A stretch of DNA of 12,043 nucleotides from contig JAOXYB010048181.1 of NCBI GenBank assembly GCA_028565635.1, positions 1 through 12,043 of the forward strand. Direction: 5' to 3'. The stretch comes from Phoronis ovalis (lineage: Eukaryota; Phoronida; Phoronidae). Shown one piece after another: positions 9,201 through 12,043 of this stretch (positions are counted from its first letter, which is position 1; each line of letters starts with the position of its first letter). Made by a program: the position numbers and the translations under genes. Under the pieces are notes generated by a model. The model had not been told where the DNA came from. It ran no database searches and saw only the letters and a list, made by a program, of their open reading frames with translations.

Positions 9201-11309
9201 AAATTCCTGCTACTCGAACTGCCGTTTCTGTAGACTCGCACAAGTCGCCATGAACTCGTACAGATTTTCGGAGACTCGGATCTGCTGTTCGACAAGTGTT
9301 CGAGTCTCCGTAAACCTGTACGAGTTGCTAGCAACTTGTGGTAGTCTATAGAAATGACGGTTCGAGTAGTAGGAATTTCGGTGTGAAATCCGGAGAACGG
9401 GTTCAAATGGTAGGAAACAGGTGCGCGAGTGCAGATTGACGGTTCGATCGAGTCTACACTTGTTAGGTAGGCCTAATTCATGTCAAGCATAAAACAAAAT
9501 AAAGTTACCTTTTACAGTACTTTTTTCAAGTCATCAAAACAAAAAAGTAGCTTATAAATCTATATGTTTAGTTATAGTCTGTTTTTAACATTTGTTCATA
9601 ATCTTCTATTCAAATATAGTTATTCGATTCAAACATAAAGAGATTGATCTTACTTGTTAAAAAATAGTATGACTTGTATACATCAACTCATAAACAGTTT
9701 ATCCTGCTTCTAATGAGGAACAGATCTGATTCTCCACATCAACACCACTAAATGATTTATTTAAGGGTAAAACCCCAGAAAACATCTTTTGCAAATTGAA
9801 GCTGGTGGATAGAGTTCCCCACATTTTTGGCTGGCTGGTGAATTTAAAAGAATTCGGCGTGCTGGTGAGTGGGGAACAGAGATGACTTTCCAAGCTGCAT
9901 TACCAAATGGTTTATCTATAAGCCTGAAACATGTAAAAAAATATGTTGATTTGCTATATAAAGCCAATAAATTATCCTCACTGGGTGCTTCTGTTCAACT
10001 TGTAAATAAATATAAGGTTATCTATTATAATAAAATTTTGTTGTAGCTAGTGAACCTAGAAAACAAGAAAACTATTAAGTAAAATTTGTTCTATCAGCCA
10101 TATTTGAAATTTGGCTCCAAAATGACACCTGACCTTTTCAATGATTTGATTGGTGATTGTTAATAACAGTTTTCAAAACTGTTACCAGAACTGTTATCAT
10201 ATAAGTGGTTTTTAATCAGCTAATTGATGGCAGTTATCAACAGTTGATGGATTCAGTTTAAAATATGTAACTGCTAAACAGGCAGTGAACTGGTATAATG
10301 GCAGTTCTGTTTGGTACGGGTGTTGTGACATTTCCCAGTTCATTTACTCATTAAACTTTGAAAAATAGTTTCGGAGCTTGACATTCACACTGTTATTTAA
10401 TTATTTTCTCCACACAGGCTGAGGAAGCTACTGCTGAAAGAGGTTATAAAAGAAAGTTTATTGAGCTGTATGACCTCGAAAGGAAGATAAAAGTTGATCT
10501 AAAAGAAGTAAAAAAATTATGTAAACTTAGACATGCCTGGGCTAAAACTATCCACACATATCAGGTACATGGATTTCAGTTTTAAAAAAAAGTTTGTTGT
10601 TTTACGCAGTATGTAATTTTTCTGCGACAATAGCGGATTATATCAAAACAATTCGCAGCAGCTATTTTTTTTCTAATTAAATGTCCAATAGTATTATGTG
10701 ATTATTACAACTTGCAAATATTTAGTTTAGGTTTTGATATTTATTTAGGGATCTGAGTCGCAAGGTATTGTGTATGTGGTTGGTTCATCAAAGAAACAAA
10801 CATGGCAACATGTTTATACCGCGGTAACTCGTGGAAAAGAACAAGTGTGCATCATTGCTAAAGCTAAAGAGTTAGCAGGTGCCATACAAAACAAACCAGA
10901 TAAGAGATTTACTTCGCTGAGAGAAAAATTGCTTGCAGAGATTGTAAGCATTGGAGCAAATTTTGTCAGTGCCAGCAATGAAACACAAGAATCATCTCCA
11001 GCGTATCAAGTTAGATCAACTGTTGATATAAGTCCATCCGTGTCAAGTAGCTTAACTGTGACTGACTTGAGTGAAACTGGTTATGATCACAGTAATTTGG
11101 GAGCAAAAGATGTGTCTTTAGATAGCGCTTGTTATTTATCTGCTCCTGAGGAAGCAGAACTTGAAATGGACATTTCGCCCATCAGACTCACTTGCAGTAC
11201 TGTGATGTCATCACCACTGAAGAGGAAAAGTCCCGAAAGTTTGTCATTCATCACACCAAGCAAAAAGTTTAAATCATCTGGAGCAGTTACACCAGTAACA
11301 AAGTACTAG
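2917..11309 (+). CDS. HELB: DNA helicase B (HELB), eight exons, 5' part missing
   Basis: This is a superfamily 1B (RecD-like) 5'-3' DNA helicase. Known HELB acts in the nucleus on RPA-coated single-stranded DNA, aids replication initiation and recovery from replication stress, and restrains long-range end resection by EXO1 and BLM-DNA2. The exons are 2917-3275, 3996-4145, 4371-4826, 5428-5540, 6312-6465, 7292-7490, 10418-10564 and 10749-11309. Together they give 2,139 nt, an exact multiple of three, with no internal stop: 712 residues, numbered here from the codon at 2917. The motifs are Walker A GKGGCGKT (147-154), Ia APTGKAA (198-204), Walker B IVDECS (255-260), III GDINQLPSIEPG (287-298), NHR (320-322), GDKV (442-445), NGE (466-468), V AKTIHTYQGSE (519-529) and VI YTAVTRGK (549-556). 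Vertebrate HELB is about 1,090 residues, so roughly the first quarter is absent. The order and spacing of motifs distinguish it from PIF1 and bacterial RecD2. Identification is by motif recall, not a search. Confidence 0.93.
3276..3995 (+). other. HELB intron A (720 bp)
   Basis: GTATGT donor and TTTGTCATTTCAG acceptor. The intron is AT-rich with stops in all frames. I see no further exon, RNA gene or clear mobile element in it. Confidence 0.8.
3996..4145 (+). CDS. HELB: HELB exon B: Walker A (motif I)
   Basis: The exon completes Ser120, encodes residues 121-169 and ends two bases into Glu170, at donor GA|GTATGT. LDQKKAACMM (128-137) is the helix with the conserved Gln that contacts adenine in SF1B helicases (DQ, 129-130). 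AVTVLSGKGGCGKT (141-154) is the beta strand and P-loop, with Lys153 and Thr154 as the nucleotide-phosphate and Mg-binding residues. A FKHVE helix follows (163-167). Only about 10 residues separate PWTFAIDF of the previous exon from the FDLDQ strand, so the variable, acidic linker found here in vertebrate HELB is almost absent. Confidence 0.92.
4146..4370 (+). other. HELB intron B (225 bp)
   Basis: GTATGT donor, TTTTATGATTTAG acceptor. It contains the direct repeat TCAGATCTTA at 4302-4311 and 4315-4324. The frame running on from exon B stays open to 4278 by chance; splicing is favoured because the downstream exon restores the family alignment. Confidence 0.85.
4371..4826 (+). CDS. HELB: HELB exon C: motifs Ia, II, III and NHR
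   Basis: This is the largest internal exon (residues 170-322 including split codons). In order it holds an acidic stretch, EFEPDNVEDCLTD (170-182); motif Ia, LLAAPTGKAA (195-204), which contacts ssDNA; AYTLHAI (215-221), matching the family's 'T.H' segment; PWKF (245-248); Walker B LIVDECSLVS (254-263) with catalytic Asp257 and Glu258; motif III VVFIGDINQLPSIEPG (283-298), in which Gln291 senses the gamma-phosphate; and LTKNHR (317-322), an ATP-contacting arginine motif. The exon ends AG|GTAATA. The acidic stretch lies between motifs I and Ia, where human HELB carries its acidic RPA-binding motif; equivalence is inferred from position and charge only. Confidence 0.95.
4827..5427 (+). other. 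HELB intron C (601 bp)
   Basis: GTAATA donor and TTATATTTCAG acceptor. AT-rich and stop-dense in all frames. No feature recognised inside it. Confidence 0.8.
5428..5540 (+). CDS. HELB: HELB exon D: segment after the NHR motif
   Basis: The exon completes Arg322, encodes residues 323-359 and leaves one base of Thr360 before donor A|GTAAGT. The segment GVDALAENAEKIAS follows directly on NHR, as the helix after the NHR motif does in vertebrate HELB (NHR, then a helix rich in Asn, Ala and Ile), then IEYPIF.EQNYHLIQL. The reading frame continues in the intron to 5630 but leaves the family pattern, and GTAAGT is a near-ideal donor. Confidence 0.85.
5541..6311 (+). other. HELB intron D (771 bp)
   Basis: GTAAGT donor and TTTCTTTTTTTAG acceptor with a long pyrimidine tract. 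Open stretches in it (5763-6005 plus, 5808-6020 minus) lack splice support and overlap each other on opposite strands, so I treat them as chance. No RNA gene or mobile element seen. Confidence 0.75.
6312..6465 (+). CDS. HELB: HELB exon E: variable loop and start of domain 2
   Basis: The exon encodes the end of Thr360, residues 361-410 and two bases of Arg411. METAVRNLLNKE (361-372) is a helix matching the vertebrate HELB segment before the second RecA-like domain. It is followed by a hydrophilic Lys/Ser/Gln-rich linker and then SQFVAFTR (404-411), the strand that opens domain 2. The central linker is poorly conserved in the family, so this exon is too short on motifs to be recognised alone. 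Phase match on both sides and the FVAFTR strand support it. The donor is AG|GTAGGA. Confidence 0.8.
6466..7291 (+). other. HELB intron E (826 bp)
   Basis: GTAGGA donor and TGTTTTTTTACAG acceptor. A perfect 7-bp stem, CCAGGAT with ATCCTGG around a 5-nt loop, sits at 6480-6498, 15 nt inside the intron. The rest is AT-rich with no exon or mobile element recognised. Confidence 0.75.
7292..7490 (+). CDS. HELB: HELB exon F: GDKV and NGE motifs of domain 2
   Basis: The exon completes Arg411 and encodes residues 412-477, ending in phase 0 at GGG|GTAAGT. NDCKSINDICAKHYNGH (412-428) is the HELB version of the helix that follows the domain 2 strand. FKPGDKVNPTRNEF (439-452) and VKLYNGEVFFI (462-472) correspond to the RecD2-type GDKV..T.N and NGE.G/F.I segments, the SH3-like/beta-hairpin insertion that grips ssDNA in SF1B enzymes. 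The family assignment of these two motifs is strong. The segment between them is shorter than in vertebrate HELB. Confidence 0.92.
8461..8690. repeat. Tandem CAGTT/AACTG-rich repeat, two units
   Basis: Unit 1 (8461-8586) and unit 2 (8587 to about 8690) share AACAGTA.CAGTTCGATA, AAGGCCGAAATATG, TTAGTTTTAGCAGTTAACTG and ATGATGGCAGTT in the same order, with a roughly 10-bp deletion in unit 2. Each contains the perfect 14-bp palindrome AGCAGTTAACTGCT (8523-8536 and 8639-8652) and a hairpin AACTGC-TATGATG-GCAGTT. A looser run of CAGTTs leads in from 8379. Most words are CAGTT or its complement. Confidence 0.85.
8724..9017. repeat. Diverged direct duplication (two copies)
   Basis: Copy 1 (about 8724-8846) and copy 2 (about 8889-9017) share, in order, ATATACATAT, TTTAAAATCTTGACA, CAAGACA, TTGTTTGCTATCT, ACTCAGCTGTTAA and TGGTGAG. 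Differences are substitutions and short indels, so the duplication is not recent. It abuts the CAGTT repeat and may be part of the same element. No coding potential. Confidence 0.75.
9109..9476. mobile_element. Fold-back MITE-like element (whole-length inverted repeat)
   Basis: The left arm starting AGGCCTACCTAAC (9113) matches the reverse complement of the right arm ending at 9474, along nearly its whole length: GTAGACTCG, AACCGTCAATC, CACCTGTTTCC, CGAAATTCCT, ACTACTCGAAC-type blocks, AACTCGTACAG, then a perfect 10-bp stem CGGAGACTCG (9269-9278) with CGAGTCTCCG (9301-9310) and a 22-nt loop. The right arm is a few bases longer. TTCAT flanks both sides (9104-9108 and 9477-9481) and could be a 5-bp target duplication. 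There is no transposase, so any movement would need enzymes from elsewhere. The element is GC-richer than its surroundings. The open stretch on the minus strand inside it is a by-product. Confidence 0.85.
9699..9923. other. Open patch on both strands, possible exon or pseudogene remnant
   Basis: Two minus-strand frames and one plus-strand frame stay open through most of this less AT-rich patch. On the minus strand a good acceptor (CATGTTTCAG, plus position 9924) precedes LIDKPFGNAAWKV and a TAA at 9761-9763, with AATAAA overlapping that stop. A second minus frame ends with TAA at 9699 after a Ser/Pro-rich stretch. On the plus strand a GTGAGT donor lies near 9864. None matches a family I know, and the three alternatives exclude one another. 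HELB does not need an exon here. It may be a decayed element copy or a nested gene's last exon. Confidence 0.3.
10160..10310. repeat. Degenerate further copies of the CAGTT repeat
   Basis: AACAGTTTTC, CTGTTACCAGAACTGTTATC, GATGGCAGTT, CAGTTTAAAATATGTAACTG and GTGAACTGGTATAATGGCAG follow the order of the repeat at 8461-8690 (compare CAGTTGCCAGAACTGCT and GTGAACTGCTATGATGGCAG) in the same orientation but with many changes. They lie about 110-260 bp upstream of the exon G acceptor. Confidence 0.65.
10418..10564 (+). CDS. HELB: HELB exon G: start of motif V
   Basis: Exactly 49 codons (residues 478-526), phase 0 on both sides, donor CAG|GTACAT. It starts with a charged helix, AEEATAERGYKRKFIELYDL, then alternating Lys/Asp/Glu strands and KLCKLRHAWAKTIHTYQ (510-526). 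The last part is motif V of RecD-type helicases, in which the (A/S).T.H...G signature contacts ssDNA and couples it to ATP hydrolysis; HELB typically has HAWA.TIHT.QGSE. The motif is split by the intron right after Gln526, and exon H supplies GSE. Confidence 0.95.
10565..10748 (+). other. HELB intron G (184 bp)
   Basis: GTACAT donor and TTATTTAG acceptor; the shortest intron of the gene, lying inside helicase motif V. Nothing else seen in it. Confidence 0.85.
10749..11309 (+). CDS. HELB: HELB exon H: motif VI and regulatory C-terminal tail
   Basis: The last exon encodes residues 527-712 and a TAG stop. GSESQGIVYVVG completes motif V. WQHVYTAVTRGKEQVCIIA (545-563) is motif VI, with Arg554 as the arginine finger that acts on the ATP phosphate. 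After residue 564 the sequence turns hydrophilic and Ser/Thr-rich, with an acidic patch (EEAELEMD) and then a tail with five SP/TP sites: Ser669, Ser681 (SPLK), Ser687, Thr695 (TPSK) and Thr707. The basic clusters KRK (684-686) and KK.K (698-701) sit among them and look like a split nuclear localisation signal. In human HELB the C-terminal localisation domain is controlled by cyclin-dependent kinase. The tail is shorter here than in vertebrates. Confidence 0.95.
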   Translation, partial: GSESQGIVYVVGSSKKQTWQHVYTAVTRGKEQVCIIAKAKELAGAIQNKPDKRFTSLREKLLAEIVSIGANFVSASNETQESSPAYQVRSTVDISPSVSSSLTVTDLSETGYDHSNLGAKDVSLDSACYLSAPEEAELEMDISPIRLTCSTVMSSPLKRKSPESLSFITPSKKFKSSGAVTPVTKY

Positions 11310-11516
11310 ATAAAGGATTTGGATTTAAAGGATGTGGATGGTGATGGTGCCAAGTCAGAGCTTTAGATGAACTCTCTGATTCATCCAGTAACTGATTCTT
11401 ATGATCATTTTTAGCTTCAGAGCATTTTTTGATTATCTGACTACGAGTTATGCTTTTAGTCTGCTTTTGTTTCGCTCTATTTATAAATATTATCGTAGGG
11501 ATAAAGACGGATAAAA

Positions 11517-11522
11517 ATTAAA
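11517..11522 (+). terminator. Candidate polyadenylation signal ATTAAA
   Basis: ATTAAA 208 bp after the HELB stop, preceded by ATAAAA and followed by T-rich and GT-containing sequence from 11560. ATTAAA is the commonest variant of the animal signal. It is the first of three such hexamers, so the actual site is uncertain. Confidence 0.45.
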
Positions 11523-11705
11523 CAACCATAATTTACTTGGAATAATCTACCAGCTGTTAATTGTTTTCTATCAACACTTGTTTATTGTACGGTTTTATTA
11601 TAATTTTGTATATTACTAATATATTTTGCAAATGGGTTTAAAATTACCTTTGGATATACAGCCAATATGCTTATTTTAATATGTACCATTGTTGTTATTA
11701 TGATG

Positions 11706-11711
11706 ATTAAA
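11706..11711 (+). terminator. Alternative polyadenylation signal ATTAAA
   Basis: Second ATTAAA, in TGATGATTAAAAAAGC, about 400 bp after the stop. Use would give a longer 3' UTR. Confidence 0.35.
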
Positions 11712-11863
11712 AAAGCTTCGTAAAACCAGAGCCTAAGGAGAAATATGTATTACATAGGAAGTATTATAATGTCAGGCCTAATGTTTTTAAGAATGCTTCC
11801 CAAGATTTTCCAGTTTTGTTTGGGGTTTATATGCAATGTATTATTGTTTTTGTTTTCGTCTAT

Positions 11864-11869
11864 ATTAAA
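11864..11869 (+). terminator. Alternative polyadenylation signal ATTAAA
   Basis: Third ATTAAA, after a T-rich stretch (TTATTGTTTTTGTTTTCGTC), about 555 bp after the stop. Confidence 0.3.
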
Positions 11870-12043
11870 TTAACAAAAATTGACTATGGTTAAACAAGGC
11901 GTTGGTTGAGAAGGAACGGAACACTAACGGATGGATTTATTCAAACTGATTGTCACGATGTTGTTGTGTGTCTATTATTATTTGGTTTAGATTAGAAGAA
12001 GTGTTAAGAAATTACAATAATTATATTTTACAGACAACCCCCC

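Larger units (their letters stand above)
7491..10417 (+). other. HELB intron F (2,927 bp), repeat-rich
   Basis: GTAAGT donor and TTATTTTCTCCACACAG acceptor. The exons on each side join in phase 0, and NGEVFFIREPDG to AEEATAERG keeps the family order, so no exon seems to be missing. The intron is four times longer than any other here and carries nearly all the repeats of the window: CAGTT-rich repeats (8379-8690 and 10160-10310), a direct duplication (8724-9017), a fold-back element (9109-9476) and a patch open on both strands (9699-9923). Before 8340 it is ordinary AT-rich DNA with a short tandem (TGGTATGATTAC twice, 7987-8012). Confidence 0.8.
11310..12043 (+). other. HELB 3' UTR and downstream sequence
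   Basis: No open frame of note. The sequence is T-rich and contains three ATTAAA-type signals but no AATAAA. At the very end, TTATATTTTACAG (ending at 12034) looks like a plus-strand splice acceptor, followed by only nine bases. It could be a 5' exon boundary of a following gene, but nothing downstream can be read. Confidence 0.6.

Noticed and set aside
9155-9406. Minus-strand frame of 83 codons
   Set aside because: Lies wholly inside the fold-back element, whose two arms create the open frame; composition follows the ACTCG repeats.

Overview
The window looks like AT-rich nuclear DNA from an invertebrate animal. Genes are split by short to medium GT-AG introns, and the best-preserved gene belongs to an animal protein family, DNA helicase B (HELB). 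The sequence alone does not fix the phylum.

Layout. (1) Positions 1-2916 hold no convincing plus-strand gene. They carry one well-formed minus-strand exon (484-675) coding for a Thr/Pro/Ala-rich, mucin-like segment, probably one piece of an extracellular or secreted protein. Around it lie AT-rich DNA, a 40-bp direct repeat and an imperfect hairpin. (2) Positions 2917-11309 hold eight plus-strand exons of HELB. The exons total 2,139 nt, all seven junctions are GT-AG, the frame stays open across all of them, and they encode 712 residues plus a TAG stop. (3) HELB intron 6 (7491-10417, 2.9 kb) is a repeat nest: a CAGTT/AACTG-rich tandem repeat, a 125-bp-class direct duplication, a 360-bp fold-back element of MITE type, a patch open on both strands, and further degenerate CAGTT copies. 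(4) Positions 11310-12043 are the HELB 3' UTR and downstream sequence, with three ATTAAA-type polyadenylation signals.

The HELB fragment contains a RecD2-like N-terminal helical region and all the main helicase motifs: Walker A, motif Ia, Walker B, motif III, the NHR motif, the GDKV/NGE segment, motif V and motif VI with its arginine finger. Its C-terminal tail combines basic, NLS-like clusters with SP/TP sites. In human HELB such a tail carries the CDK-controlled nuclear export/retention domain. The protein's N-terminal part (roughly the first quarter by comparison with vertebrate HELB) is missing: either its exons lie upstream of the window or this locus is 5'-truncated. No new multi-gene system was found. 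The most unusual structures are the conserved tail and acidic loop of this helicase, the intron 6 repeat nest, and the antisense mucin-like exon.
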